Assembly: GCF_003124125.1 (NCBI RefSeq)
Contig: NZ_QCXQ01000002.1
Span: forward strand, 658,645-722,644
Source: Levilactobacillus bambusae
GTDB lineage: Bacteria; Bacillota; Bacilli; Lactobacillales; Lactobacillaceae
Direction: 5' to 3'
DNA: 64,000 bases
The translations under genes were made by a program, and so were the position numbers. The notes under the pieces were generated by a model. That model saw only the letters and a list, made by a program, of their open reading frames with translations, was not told where the DNA came from and did no database searches. The number at the start of each line of letters is the position of its first letter. Within the stretch, counting starts at the first letter, position 1. Of this stretch, positions 34,598 through 43,789 are shown piece by piece.

Positions 34598-35905
34598 TTA
34601 ACTTTCGGCACTTGATTTACTGGAACTCGACATCTGTGACGTTGTTTCAGTCAGTTTGACATCGGCCGTTTTCTTAGAACCGTTCCGATAATACGTCAGC
34701 TTGATCGTATCCCCAACGTCGTACTTATAGAGGAGGTCCTGCAAGGTCGACGTATCGGAAATCTTCTTGCCGTTCATTTCGGTAATGACGTCGTACTTCT
34801 TCAATCCGGCCGCCCGAGCTGGTGAGTTAGATGAGCTGGTTCCCATCACAACGACCCCGGAACTGACGTCTGACGGCAGCTTTAGAATGGACTTCTGCTG
34901 GCTCGTGGAAACATTCGTTAAGTCAACGTATGTAATTCCTAACGCGGGCCGTTCAACCTTTCCCTTAGATACCAGTTGATTAATGATCTTGACCACTTCG
35001 TTACTTGGGATGGCAAACCCGATCCCTTCCACGCTGGTCCCGTCGTCGTCACTGGCAATCTTGCTCGAGTTTATCCCGATCACCTGACCGGCAATATTCG
35101 TCAAGGGGCCCCCAGAGTTGCCGGGATTAATGGCGGCATCCGTTTGAATGGCCGTGGCGTTCCCCGTTTGGGCGCCGGATGAATTCGTTGTTTGAACGGT
35201 CCGTTTCTTAGCGGAAATAATCCCTTCCGTTAGCGTTGAAGCGTACTGGGTCCCGAGTGGCGAACCAATGGCTAAGGCCGTTTCGCCCACCTTAATATCA
35301 TCGGAATTACCAAACGACGCAACCGTCTTAACGTCGGCGCCGTTAATTTTCAGGACGGCGAGGTCGGTAACGGAATCCTTCCCAACGAGGTCGGCGTCAA
35401 TTTTCTTGCCGTTGCTTAAGACCACTTCGAGACTGTTAGCTCCCGAGACCACATGGTTATTCGTGACGATATAAGCCACGTTCTTACTCTTCTTATAAAT
35501 TACCCCTGAACCCTCTGAGGCGGCCTGTAAGGCCCCTGATTTAGAGCTAGAGGAGCTGCCATTCCCAAAGATCGCTTCTAATCCGTTTGAGCTGCTCGTA
35601 TTTTCCCGTTGCAGGTTAATGACGGAAACGACGGCCCCCTTAATGGAGTTGTAGGCCTTATTGGCTTGAGTCGAAACGTTCACCGTGACATTGGACGTCT
35701 TGGTGTTGCCCGACTTGTTGCTGCTGACGGGAACCGCCGTATCGGAAGCCTCGTTGGCGTTCGCAAAGTAGTTCGCACCACCGTAAGCAATCCCCCCGCC
35801 GAGTAACCCGGCTAACAGTGCCACTCCAGCTACCTTACCAAGTGAAAACGACCCGTGTTGTTTTGGCCGTTGATTATTATTTTGTTGATTATCGTTATTA
35901 TCCAT
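34598..35905 (-). CDS. htrA: HtrA/DegP-like membrane-anchored serine protease
   Basis: A 435-residue protein. It has a cytoplasmic Asn/Gln-rich N terminus, one membrane anchor (about residues 22-45) and a Ser/Thr/Asn-rich linker. The trypsin-like domain has His in TNNHVV, Asp in TDLAVLKI and the nucleophile in NPGNSGGPL. A single C-terminal PDZ domain (AAGLKKYDVITEMNGKKI) is followed by a Ser-rich tail. It degrades misfolded exported proteins at the cell surface. Its place after walJ is standard for lactobacilli, and WalR may control it. Confidence 0.95.
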   Translation of the reverse strand: MDNNDNQQNNNQRPKQHGSFSLGKVAGVALLAGLLGGGIAYGGANYFANANEASDTAVPVSSNKSGNTKTSNVTVNVSTQANKAYNSIKGAVVSVINLQRENTSSSNGLEAIFGNGSSSSSKSGALQAASEGSGVIYKKSKNVAYIVTNNHVVSGANSLEVVLSNGKKIDADLVGKDSVTDLAVLKINGADVKTVASFGNSDDIKVGETALAIGSPLGTQYASTLTEGIISAKKRTVQTTNSSGAQTGNATAIQTDAAINPGNSGGPLTNIAGQVIGINSSKIASDDDGTSVEGIGFAIPSNEVVKIINQLVSKGKVERPALGITYVDLTNVSTSQQKSILKLPSDVSSGVVVMGTSSSNSPARAAGLKKYDVITEMNGKKISDTSTLQDLLYKYDVGDTIKLTYYRNGSKKTADVKLTETTSQMSSSSKSSAES

Positions 35906-36036
35906 ACCTAATCACGCAATTAAGCGTTCTTCCCTCCTTCGTAAGATCGAAAGGACCCCACTGCAGTTTATATTATCTATCATATAGTGAGAATATGAAA
36001 ATTTCTTGAATTTAGTCTCAAGATTATTAAAAGGTC

Positions 36037-36846
36037 TTAAATAACGATCAAATTCGAAGCCTGCTCAGCCTCGGTGTCCAGCAGTTCGAAATCGTGTCCC
36101 ACCCCGTAGTCGTTGTCTTCCATCATGGAAGCAACCGTTAAGTGAGCGAGCGACTTCATGTTATTATGCTGGCTGCGGTGACCCAAAAAAATATGTTTCG
36201 TGTGGTTACCCATGACATCCATTAAAACGTTGGCACCGTCCACGTTGGATAAATGCCCGTGGTCACTCATGATCCGTTGTTGCAGCGACCACGAGTAGTC
36301 CCCGTTTTCTAACATTTGAATGTCGTGGTTGCACTCTACGAGGTAGCCATCCGCGTCCGAAATGACCCCCTCCATGTGATCCGTCACCTGACCCGTATCC
36401 GTTAAGATAACGAAGGTCTTATTATGGTGGTGGAGGGCGTAAAACTGGGGTTCGGCGGCATCATGCGACACCGCAAAACTTTCCACGTCGATGTCGCCCA
36501 ACGTCTGGACGGTTCCGGGTGCAAACAGATTTTCCTGTTCCAAGCTGACCTTCCCGATCCGGGGGGCCATCGCATCCCACGTTCCCTTATTGGCATACAC
36601 GTTTAACTTCGGGTAGCGACGGGCAAGAATTCCGACGCTTTTGCGGTGATCACTGTGTTCGTGGGTCACCAGTAGACTATCAACGTCGTTCATGGTGCGC
36701 CCAATTGAAGCCATTAAGCCCTCAATTTTCTTGCCGCTGAGGCCAGCGTCCACCAGAATCCGTTCCTGGTCCGTTTCAATGTAACACGCGTTACCCGTAC
36801 TTCCACTGGCTAACACGCTTACCCTCATTGTATCGTCTGAATTCAT
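36037..36846 (-). CDS. walJ: WalJ (YycJ/VicX) metallo-beta-lactamase-fold hydrolase
   Basis: A 269-residue MBL-fold protein with the metal motif THEHSDH (residues about 61-67), a downstream His in SHDAAEP and a second in LGHRSQHN. The ASGSTGN start is typical of YycJ. Proposed roles are in DNA replication-linked repair and cell wall homeostasis. It has a modest AAAGGA site. A hairpin repeat of family A type (36950-37005) separates it from walI, so it may be expressed partly on its own. Confidence 0.93.
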   Translation of the reverse strand: MNSDDTMRVSVLASGSTGNACYIETDQERILVDAGLSGKKIEGLMASIGRTMNDVDSLLVTHEHSDHRKSVGILARRYPKLNVYANKGTWDAMAPRIGKVSLEQENLFAPGTVQTLGDIDVESFAVSHDAAEPQFYALHHHNKTFVILTDTGQVTDHMEGVISDADGYLVECNHDIQMLENGDYSWSLQQRIMSDHGHLSNVDGANVLMDVMGNHTKHIFLGHRSQHNNMKSLAHLTVASMMEDNDYGVGHDFELLDTEAEQASNLIVI

Positions 36847-36949
36847 GTCGTCCTATCCTTTCAAAATCATAAGACCATTCTAGCGCATCGCTTGCCCGTT
36901 GCCAATTATTCGCGGAAAAATTAGCCTAAAAAAGTCCCCACTAACAAAC

Positions 36950-37005
36950 CAGGCAGCCTAACCAACTTCGATTACGATTTTAATCGGAGTTGGTTAGGCT
37001 GCCTG
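36950..37005. repeat. Interspersed hairpin repeat of family A type inside the wal operon
   Basis: An outer stem (CAGGCAGCCTAACCAAC with its exact complement) encloses TTCGATTACG...TTAATCGG, the core seen in the other family A copies. The flanking GGCAGGGAC/ACGTTCAG module is missing. Confidence 0.7.
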
Positions 37006-37036
37006 ATTGCAGTGCCATAACTCTATTTCGTTCAGT

Positions 37037-37876
37037 CTAAGAGGTTGTTGTATCCGTTGTTTTGGCGTCACCGTCTGAACTATCGGACATAATGGCCCCG
37101 GTAAAGGCGTTCACCTTTTTAAGGGTGGTTGAGCCGCTTTCCATTTTAATTTCAACCATCCACGTTGGAATATAGATGCTAGCGTTTTTTAACGTAAAGT
37201 ACTGGGTATAACCTAGCTTTGCCCACTTGACCTTGGCGTTATTCGGAATTTGATTATACTGGTACAGCCAGGAGAGGGCCTTTTCCTGCGAAATGATCGT
37301 TGCCCGTTCCCGCAGCGTCTTCACGTTGGCGAGGTACCCCTGAGAATACCCTAAAACATTTCCGTTATCATTAAGGGAAAACCGAATCTCACCGGCCCGT
37401 GACATCACGTTGCCGCCCGTGACTTGTTGGACGTACACCACGGTATTCGTCGATGACAGCTGTTGACTGTACTGGTACTCATCACCGTGTAGAATATTGA
37501 CCGGATTATCAACGACCGTATCCAGCACCTTTTCCGGTGATTTTCGGTTAACCGTAATATTGTTTTTAAACGTACTGATGATGTTTTTGGCGTCGTCTAG
37601 GCGGGCTGTCTGACCCTGGAGTGTCCCGAGTTCAGACCGCAAATCTGGATCCGCCGTGGCCGAAATATAGTAACCGTCATCTTCCTCGGTAGACAGCTTC
37701 GGCAGGGAAATACTATCGTTTTTCATTTCCCTAACCACTGTGATATTTGCGTTCGAACTTTTTGACGTTTGAGACGTCAATTGCGATGTCCGATCGTGTT
37801 GAAACGCCACGAATAAAAAAATATCAATCATGATGAACCCCACTAAGAAGATCCATTCAATCCGGCGAAAGTTCAT
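37037..37876 (-). CDS. walI: WalI (YycI) membrane regulator of WalK
   Basis: A 279-residue protein with one N-terminal membrane segment (WIFLVGFIMIDIFLFVAF) and an extracellular domain of the YycI family, including the KALSWLYQYNQIPNNAKVKWAKLGY block. With WalH it binds the WalK sensor in the membrane and tunes its activity. Located in order after walH, 20 bases downstream. Confidence 0.9.
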   Translation of the reverse strand: MNFRRIEWIFLVGFIMIDIFLFVAFQHDRTSQLTSQTSKSSNANITVVREMKNDSISLPKLSTEEDDGYYISATADPDLRSELGTLQGQTARLDDAKNIISTFKNNITVNRKSPEKVLDTVVDNPVNILHGDEYQYSQQLSSTNTVVYVQQVTGGNVMSRAGEIRFSLNDNGNVLGYSQGYLANVKTLRERATIISQEKALSWLYQYNQIPNNAKVKWAKLGYTQYFTLKNASIYIPTWMVEIKMESGSTTLKKVNAFTGAIMSDSSDGDAKTTDTTTS

Positions 37877-37896
37877 GCCGTTTCTCCTTTCTTACA

Positions 37897-39195
37897 TCAC
37901 TCACCCATGAGATCCTGGTAGGTCTCCCAGCGACCATCGTAGTTAATATACCAAGTTGGCGCCAGGTTCACAACCTTATCCGAGGAACTTGATTCCGACC
38001 ATTTATAGCCCAGCTGCAGACCGTTAATCTTAGCCTTATCAAGTCCCGCTGCGGTTAAGCGATTCAAAACGGTATCGGTCGAAGCCAGGGTTTTATCGGC
38101 TTCGTCAGCGGGTACCGGAACTTGTAAACTGTATAACGAAAAGTTGAAACGGTGAACGTTTCCGGATAGGGCCGAAATTTGGACGGCCCCGTAATTCGTT
38201 TGGTTAAAGATGGGGAATCCTTCCACGTAACTGCGGTAGGTTAACTTTTTCCCCCGGGCGTTATAGTCAAAGAACCGAACGTTTTCCATCGGCACCCCAG
38301 TTGAAACGAGGCTTTGGTAACCATACTGCAGCCGATCCGTGTAGGTCGTCAGCGACTTCATGGTCCCATAATCCTCAAAAATTGCGGTATTATCCCGGTT
38401 GACGATGGTCAGGTTCCGGGTTGATCCGTCAGAATAGGTCACACTATCCTTATTTCGTTTGACGTTAATATTTGTATTTTCGCCGGAATTCATCAGTCGG
38501 TTAACGAAGTAATCGGCCGACTGATGATTCATTAGGTAGCTGTACGACGCCATCTTCACGCTGGACGTGTAGTATGTCATCGCCTGGTTGTTTAACCAAT
38601 CCCACCGAACGGGTAACCGGACGAGGTCCCCCTTTAAGAGCATCGTCAACGCTTCCGGATTAGACCGTTTAATCTGAATCCGGTAAACATGATACCCGCT
38701 GTCGCTAAGGAAGTAGAACGTGTCCGGTTCCGTCTGAGGGATCATAATCCGGTTAACCTCCGTATTCGGTGCGAGCCGCACGTTAAACTTAAACACCTTA
38801 TTCAAGGTTTTAACGGTAACCGCCGACGGGTAGGACAGCGTCAAGCTATCCTTTTGCTTCAGGTAAGCCATGTACGTCCGCCGGCTCACCTGGCTTTCTT
38901 TGACCGTCGTATGGTCCTGCCACCCCTGAATTTGGGATCGAATTTCAGACATTAAATTAACTTTTCGGTTGCTGAGCTGTTCAGCGTGACCCGCCTCCGT
39001 GGTGTAAACGGCCTGGGTCGGCAAGTAAATATCCTGCATTGGGCGCGAGTTCAAATTGGTTGAAGTACTCGTTCCGCTGCTCTGGTGGTTACGTTCTAAG
39101 TGGGCTGGGTTAGTCCAGATCAGCCCGGAAAGAATGATACTGATGATCACCGTAATCCCTAACGTAATTGGCAGCAAGGATTTAGTCAGTTTCAT
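37897..39195 (-). CDS. walH: WalH (YycH) membrane regulator of WalK
   Basis: A 432-residue protein with an N-terminal membrane segment (LLPITLGITVIISIILSGLIW) and a large extracellular domain. The ATG at 39195 is chosen because it follows GGAGG and starts directly before the membrane segment; it overlaps the walK end by 14 bases, so translation is coupled. It acts with WalI on WalK. Sequence is only weakly conserved in the family and identification relies on both order and the C-terminal pattern LQLGYKWSESSSSDKVVNLAPTWYI. Confidence 0.9.
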   Translation of the reverse strand: MKLTKSLLPITLGITVIISIILSGLIWTNPAHLERNHQSSGTSTSTNLNSRPMQDIYLPTQAVYTTEAGHAEQLSNRKVNLMSEIRSQIQGWQDHTTVKESQVSRRTYMAYLKQKDSLTLSYPSAVTVKTLNKVFKFNVRLAPNTEVNRIMIPQTEPDTFYFLSDSGYHVYRIQIKRSNPEALTMLLKGDLVRLPVRWDWLNNQAMTYYTSSVKMASYSYLMNHQSADYFVNRLMNSGENTNINVKRNKDSVTYSDGSTRNLTIVNRDNTAIFEDYGTMKSLTTYTDRLQYGYQSLVSTGVPMENVRFFDYNARGKKLTYRSYVEGFPIFNQTNYGAVQISALSGNVHRFNFSLYSLQVPVPADEADKTLASTDTVLNRLTAAGLDKAKINGLQLGYKWSESSSSDKVVNLAPTWYINYDGRWETYQDLMGE

Positions 39196-41077
39196 CCCAT
39201 AAATCCTCCTCATAAGGTTGGTACGGTAACGAAATGTAGAAGGTTGAGCCGCGGCCTTCACGACTATCAACCCAAATTTTTCCGCCTAGCATTTGAATGA
39301 CTTCTCGGGAAATTGCGAGTCCTAATCCCGTTCCACCTTGAGCCCGTGACCGCGCCTTATCCACCCGGTAGAACCGGTCGAAAATGTGCGGAACATCTGC
39401 CCGGGGAATGCCAAGGCCTTGGTCTGATACGCTTAAAATCACATTGTTATGCGTTTCAATCAACCGGCAAGTAATGACACTGCCGTCTGGGGAATACTTG
39501 ATGGCGTTATTCATTAAATTATCAAGCACCTGGGTAAACCGGTCGGTATCTAAGTCAACCCATAGATCCCGCTGGGTAAACTCCCGTTTGATGGTGTATT
39601 TCTTACCGACCCCCTCTTTATTCGGGTCATCTAACCGGGTGTTCTGATGCTCCGGACTATCATCCTGTTTCAGCATCATGTCGTACCGGTCTAACACGTA
39701 GTTAAAGAGTTCGTTAATGTTCGTTAACTCAATATCCAGCTTTTGGGTACCAGAATCCATCCGGGATAGCGTTAAAAGATCATTAATCATCCGAATCATC
39801 CGGTCCGTTTCATCCTGGGCAACCTTTAAGAATTGGGGCGCCACTTCGGGATCCTGCCAAGCCCCCTCGGATAAGGCTTCAACGTAGGAATGCACGCTCG
39901 TTAACGGCGTCCGTAATTCATGGGACACGTTAGAAACGAACTGCTTTCGGTCAGCGTCAATCTTTTGCTGTTCCGTAACATCATGCAGGACACACACTAA
40001 CCCGGAAATAAAACCGGATTCCCGTTGAATCAGCGAGAAGTAAGCTTGAAGGATCAAATCATGCCGATCAGACGAAAAGTCCAAGATCAGATCGTCTGGG
40101 TTCTCTAATAGATCCCGCAACGTATGATCGGAGCGGATTTTTAGAATATCTAGGATGGATTTACCAACGGCTTCGTCGGTTTCGGTATCTAAGTAGTCAA
40201 CAGCCGTTTCATTAATGATTGTCACGTTACCCCGTCGGTCGGTCGCAATCACCCCATCACTCATGTGGGACATCACGGAATCCAACCGCCGACGTTCCGA
40301 TTCGGTCGACTCCTGGGCTTCTTCCACCCGGACGGATAGGTTGTTAATGGCGCTCCCTAGTTGGCCTAATTCATCTTGACCGTAAACGTGGACTTGACCG
40401 GAGTAGTCGCCCCGGGCAATCCGCATCGTTTGTTTCTTCATTTCATCGATTGGGCGGGTTATTGCCCGGGAAATAACGATCGCCATAATTAACCCTAACG
40501 CAATGGCCACGAGGGCTGCGGACAGGTAAATCAGCGTCACACTATTAATCGTCTGGTACACGGAATCTAAGTTGGCCCGCTGGTAAATAACCCCCACTAA
40601 GGTACTATTATTTCCCTGGGTCTTAATCAACCGGGTAATGGTGACGTAGTACCGGCTGTTATTGTTGCTGACGGTCGTTTTTGAAACGTCACGGTTATTG
40701 TAAATGGCGTTTTTAATCGCCGTATCCGTCGTCTTTTGTCCAATAATCCCTTGGTTTTCCGCTTGATTCGTGCCCCGAATGGTTCCCTTATTGTCAATAA
40801 TCTGAATTTGGGCGCTGGAAGTATTATTAATTTCGGATAACGTACTATTAATTTGTTTGTTGGCCTGGGTGGTACTCGTCTCCGTTAACTCATCAGCTAA
40901 CCGATTATCAATGTAGGTTGGCACCTCCATCGTTGATTTGAAAGTGTTAAGGCTTTGTCGTTCAAGTTGGCGGACAAACACGGCCCCCACAATCTCTAAC
41001 GTCAACAACAATAAGAGTGCAAAAACCAGCGCAATTTTGAAGTGAATTGACTGGTACCATTTAATTTTACTTTTCAC
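39182..41077 (-). CDS. walK: WalK sensor histidine kinase
   Basis: A 631-residue kinase. It has two membrane segments (about 12-34 and 183-205) around an extracellular domain, then HAMP (AITRPIDEMKKQTMRIARGDY), PAS (MSDGVIATDRRGNVTIIN), the HisKA box FVSNVSHELRTPLTSV and the HATPase domain (NLMNNAIKYSP, DQGLGIP, GTGLGLAI). It controls cell wall hydrolase genes and is essential in most relatives. Lies 40 bases after walR. Confidence 0.97.
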   Translation of the reverse strand: MKSKIKWYQSIHFKIALVFALLLLLTLEIVGAVFVRQLERQSLNTFKSTMEVPTYIDNRLADELTETSTTQANKQINSTLSEINNTSSAQIQIIDNKGTIRGTNQAENQGIIGQKTTDTAIKNAIYNNRDVSKTTVSNNNSRYYVTITRLIKTQGNNSTLVGVIYQRANLDSVYQTINSVTLIYLSAALVAIALGLIMAIVISRAITRPIDEMKKQTMRIARGDYSGQVHVYGQDELGQLGSAINNLSVRVEEAQESTESERRRLDSVMSHMSDGVIATDRRGNVTIINETAVDYLDTETDEAVGKSILDILKIRSDHTLRDLLENPDDLILDFSSDRHDLILQAYFSLIQRESGFISGLVCVLHDVTEQQKIDADRKQFVSNVSHELRTPLTSVHSYVEALSEGAWQDPEVAPQFLKVAQDETDRMIRMINDLLTLSRMDSGTQKLDIELTNINELFNYVLDRYDMMLKQDDSPEHQNTRLDDPNKEGVGKKYTIKREFTQRDLWVDLDTDRFTQVLDNLMNNAIKYSPDGSVITCRLIETHNNVILSVSDQGLGIPRADVPHIFDRFYRVDKARSRAQGGTGLGLAISREVIQMLGGKIWVDSREGRGSTFYISLPYQPYEEDLWDETD

Positions 41078-41117
41078 GCTGCACGAACTCCTAGTCTCCG
41101 ATTGAATCTAATTCGAA

Positions 41118-41840
41118 TTATTTTGCTTCGTCACTTTCGGGGTTACGCAAATAGTATCCGACACCCCGCCGTGTGATCAGCCATTCTGGGTGGCTGGGGT
41201 TATCCTCAATTTTTTCACGCAGCCGCCGAACCGTAACATCTACCGTCCGGACGTCACCAAAGTAATCGTAGCCCCAAACGGTTTGTAACAAGTGTTCTCG
41301 CGTCATTACCTGCCCAATATGTTGAGCCAAATAATGCAGGAGTTCAAACTCACGGTGCGTGAGGTCGATGTTCTTCCCCCGTTTTGAAACGGAATAAGCT
41401 TCTGGGTGAATTACAAGGTCACCGATAACAATATCCTTGTTTTCTGGCTGATCGTCATCATTCTGCGCTGCAGACGGTGAATCTTCCCGGCGTAAGTTAG
41501 CCTTGACCCGGGCCACCAGTTCCCGGTTAGAGAAGGGCTTTGTCACGTAATCATCTGCGCCCAGTTCCAATCCCAGAACCTTATCTAACTCGGAATCCTT
41601 GGCCGTTACCATAATAATTGGCATGCTATGGTTGCGCCGAATTTGGCGGGCCACTTCTAACCCGTCAACTTTGGGCAGCATTAAATCAAGAATCACTAAA
41701 TCAGGATCAACTTCATCGACCTGTTTGATGGCTTCTTCACCATCGTAAGCGGTATAGACTTCATACCCTTCCTTGGTCAGGTTAAACTTAATAATGTCAC
41801 TAATTGGTTTTTCATCGTCAACAACAAGAATTTTTTTCAT
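41118..41840 (-). CDS. walR: WalR response regulator
   Basis: A 240-residue OmpR-type regulator. Receiver domain: [10 protein letters not shown] at the start, phospho-acceptor Asp in [10 protein letters not shown] (about 53) and Lys in YVTKPF. The winged helix follows ([50 protein letters not shown]). ATG 41840 has AAGGAGG at the right distance and gives the family N terminus; the longer frame to 41927 is not needed. First gene of the walRKHI operon. Confidence 0.97.
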   Translation of the reverse strand: MKKILVVDDEKPISDIIKFNLTKEGYEVYTAYDGEEAIKQVDEVDPDLVILDLMLPKVDGLEVARQIRRNHSMPIIMVTAKDSELDKVLGLELGADDYVTKPFSNRELVARVKANLRREDSPSAAQNDDDQPENKDIVIGDLVIHPEAYSVSKRGKNIDLTHREFELLHYLAQHIGQVMTREHLLQTVWGYDYFGDVRTVDVTVRRLREKIEDNPSHPEWLITRRGVGYYLRNPESDEAK

Positions 41841-42177
41841 AATCTTTAATTTCCTCCTTAAGGAAGTCCAGTAACGACGATATTTCGTCGCGGGCCAGCC
41901 AATGGACGTTAACATACCGCCTAGCATTGGGGCACTCTTTACGTATAAGTGGCGAGCCGGTTGGTTTGATTGGCTCGGCTAATTTTATTATTTTAGGCGC
42001 ATTAAACGGTTCGCGCTGAATCAATTATAACACATGAAAGCTAGAGTTCTAGGGGATTGGACCGCACTTTAGAAATGGTTAATCAGTCAAAAAATGAATA
42101 AAAAATGACTTTCTCGCCTAAAAAAGGTTGCGTGATCAGTATCCACATGATATTATATTAAAGTTGATTCATGACAT

Positions 42178-42250
42178 GGGCAGTTAGCTCAGCTGGCAGA
42201 GCAACGGACTCTTAATCCGTGGGTCCAGGGTTCGATCCCCTGACTGCCCA
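42178..42250 (+). tRNA. tRNA-Lys (anticodon CTT), copy 1
   Basis: A 73-base cloverleaf: acceptor GGGCAGT/ACTGCCC, D arm AGCTCAGCTGGCAGAGC, anticodon loop CTCTTAA with anticodon CTT, T arm GGTTCGATCC, and discriminator A. CCA is not encoded. A TATATTA-type -10 lies just upstream and a terminator follows. Confidence 0.96.
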
Positions 42251-42261
42251 TCCTTAACCCG

Positions 42262-42315
42262 AAACCATCAATTTGGTGCATGATGTATGCATTGAATTGA
42301 TGGTTTTTTATTTTT
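42262..42315 (+). terminator. Terminator after tRNA-Lys copy 1
   Basis: AAACCATCAATT pairs with AATTGATGGTTT, followed by a T run. Confidence 0.85.
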
Positions 42316-42432
42316 AATGTTCCCTATTATCTCATATTCATTGTGTGGCCTGGCCATGCAAGACAAAAAAGTGATTTTTATGTTGCACCGGTGTAACATT
42401 CATGATATTATAATATAGTTGATTCATGACAT

Positions 42433-42505
42433 GGGCAGTTAGCTCAGCTGGCAGAGCAACGGACTCTTAATCCGTGGGTCCAGGGTTCGATCCCCTGACT
42501 GCCCA
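42433..42505 (+). tRNA. tRNA-Lys (anticodon CTT), copy 2
   Basis: Identical in sequence to copy 1. The identity extends about 16 bases upstream (GTTGATTCATGACAT) and about 10 downstream, so the pair is a tandem duplication with separate promoters (TATTATAAT near 42408-42416) and separate terminators. Confidence 0.96.
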
Positions 42506-42510
42506 TCCTT

Positions 42511-42538
42511 AACCCACCACTAGTTGGTGGGTTTTTTT
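42511..42538 (+). terminator. Terminator after tRNA-Lys copy 2
   Basis: AACCCACCAACT-type stem (42511-42532) followed by seven T. Confidence 0.88.
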
Positions 42539-42554
42539 GTATGACTATATAGAT

Positions 42555-42594
42555 TAGGACCCCAACTAGATATCAAGTTGGGGTCCTATTTTTG
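42555..42594. terminator. Bidirectional terminator before the small secreted protein gene
   Basis: TAGGACCCCAACT pairs perfectly with AGTTGGGGTCCTA across an 8-base loop, followed by ATTTTT on the plus strand. It lies 9 bases beyond the stop of the minus-strand gene. Confidence 0.85.
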
Positions 42595-42602
42595 ATAAAC
42601 AC

Positions 42603-42830
42603 TTATTGATTAACGTCATGGGTGGGTACGTGGCCCGTATCGTGCTTCGGTTGATCCTCCGGTGGGTTTACGGAAACCCGCCCCTTATGGTTATGGAGCG
42701 TCGTTTCCCCTCTTCCGGGTTGGATCACCGTAATCCAATTCCCAAACGTTTGCCCCTCACTAACGGGTAGTGGCAGCATCCCCAGAATAAAACCTGCCAC
42801 TACAAATAACCCAATTCGAAACTTCTTCAT
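42603..42830 (-). CDS. Small secreted or membrane-anchored hypothetical protein
   Basis: A 75-residue protein. A hydrophobic segment (IGLFVVAGFILGMLPLP) acts as signal peptide or anchor, followed by a polar region rich in His, Pro and Asp (PPEDQPKHDTGHVPTHDVNQ) that could bind metal. It has a GGGGAG site upstream and its own terminator. No family is recognised. Confidence 0.6.
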   Translation of the reverse strand: MKKFRIGLFVVAGFILGMLPLPVSEGQTFGNWITVIQPGRGETTLHNHKGRVSVNPPEDQPKHDTGHVPTHDVNQ

Positions 42831-43012
42831 GTGACTCTCCCCTTTAAATCCATCGTTCCCCTAGTATCTGCGATCAGTATAGCACTAATGTCAGTTAGTT
42901 GATGGGCTTTTTTCAATTTTATGTGATTCCGATTGGTAGTCATTTATAATTGATCATGCTAGAATGATCGCATAATGAGTTGACAGGAAAATTCCAAAGG
43001 GGGAAACGTCAT

Positions 43013-43258
43013 ATGTTAGCAGAAACATCGTTGATTCTAAAAGCCGTTGACCGTTTGAATGCCGGCTACGAAGTTACCATTACCACCACTAATCACGATC
43101 AAATTCACGTTATGCCGTTACTGGTGAACGGGCAGATTACGGGGAATTATGCTAGTTCTGCACTACCAGGGATTACGTACGATGATTCTCGCATCATTAT
43201 GAAGGAAACCATTGACGACCTCGATAACAAGGGACTTCAAATCGAGTCCATTAAGTAA
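43013..43258 (+). CDS. Conserved hypothetical protein
   Basis: An 81-residue protein. ATG 43013 follows AAAGGGGG and is preferred over a start 33 bases upstream. The predicted pattern is a helix (LILKAVDRLNAGYEV), then beta strands (TITTTNHDQIHVMPLLVNGQ) and a last helix. It resembles small stand-alone proteins seen near walR or dnaB in lactobacilli, but I know no function. Confidence 0.65.
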   Translation: MLAETSLILKAVDRLNAGYEVTITTTNHDQIHVMPLLVNGQITGNYASSALPGITYDDSRIIMKETIDDLDNKGLQIESIK

Positions 43259-43268
43259 AGTAATGTCT

Positions 43269-43362
43269 AAGAGGCTGGAACATAAAACGTTCAAGCCGTG
43301 CTAAAAAACAAGGGACCAGGTTCGATTGTGTTTTGATCGGAGTTGGTCCCTTGCTTTTTTAG
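43269..43362. repeat. Interspersed hairpin repeat, family A
   Basis: Forward copy: AGAGGCTGGAACATAAAACG, GTTCAAGCCGTG, then stem CTAAAAAACAAGGGACCAGG with a matching partner around TTCGATTG...TTGATCGG. Confidence 0.8.
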
Positions 43363-43424
43363 TCGGGTTCCTCCGTTCAACCCTCTGCGGTTCTGTTGCC
43401 TGCTACGTTGTCGAAATGAACTCT

Positions 43425-43522
43425 GGCAGTCAAACCTCTGCGGCTACTACGCAATAGGGACTATGCTCCAACCCAAGCACACTCCCTATTGCTAGGTAGT
43501 CCTCGAGGTTTAATCGACTGCC
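43425..43522. repeat. Long imperfect inverted repeat
   Basis: GGCAGTCAAACCTC pairs with GAGGTTTAATCGACTGCC, and inside it GCAATAGGGA pairs with TCCCTATTGC, giving a roughly 98-base branched or bulged hairpin. No coding frame is present. It could be a small RNA or a repeat remnant. Confidence 0.55.
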
Positions 43523-43538
43523 TCCGTTCTCTCCACAC

Positions 43539-43571
43539 AAAAAAGGCCACCGCTCGGGGAAGCGGTGACCA
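43539..43571 (-). terminator. Terminator hairpin
   Basis: GGCCACCGCT pairs with AGCGGTGACC and is followed on the minus strand by seven T. It probably ends a minus-strand transcript that passes the dnaB terminator. Confidence 0.75.
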
Positions 43572-43640
43572 TCGGAGTAGGGGTAACGTCATATAAGAAT
43601 GACGTTATATTTTTTCATTATTCCAGGGGAGGAGGAGTAC

Positions 43641-43709
43641 ATGAAAAAAGATTTTAATCTTTGCAAGAAATCATTAACTGATTTCTATGTTGACTATATT
43701 AACCATTAA
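43641..43709 (+). CDS. Possible 22-residue microprotein
   Basis: ATG 43641 follows an unusually strong GGGGAGGAGGAG site and opens a frame MKKDFNLCKKSLTDFYVDYINH ending in TAA (given here because it is the whole product; it is 22 residues). An inverted repeat TAACGTCAT...ATGACGTTA (43584-43607) followed by a T run lies just before it. The strong site is the main evidence. It may be a peptide, a leader, or chance. Confidence 0.35.
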   Translation: MKKDFNLCKKSLTDFYVDYINH

Positions 43710-43741
43710 ATATGACGAAAGTATGAAGATTCTGTCATAAA

Positions 43742-43778
43742 ACATAAAAAAAGTTTCAAAAGTCAAACTTTTTGCATT
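43742..43778 (-). terminator. Terminator after dnaB
   Basis: AAAAGTTTGAC...GAAACTTTTTTT hairpin on the minus strand, just past the dnaB stop codon. Confidence 0.7.
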
Positions 43779-43789
43779 TTTTCGTCAAT

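Noticed and set aside
42178-42505. Tandem tRNA-Lys genes as attachment sites of a mobile element
   Set aside because: Only about 180 bp with a terminator and a promoter lie between the copies; a simple tandem duplication explains them.
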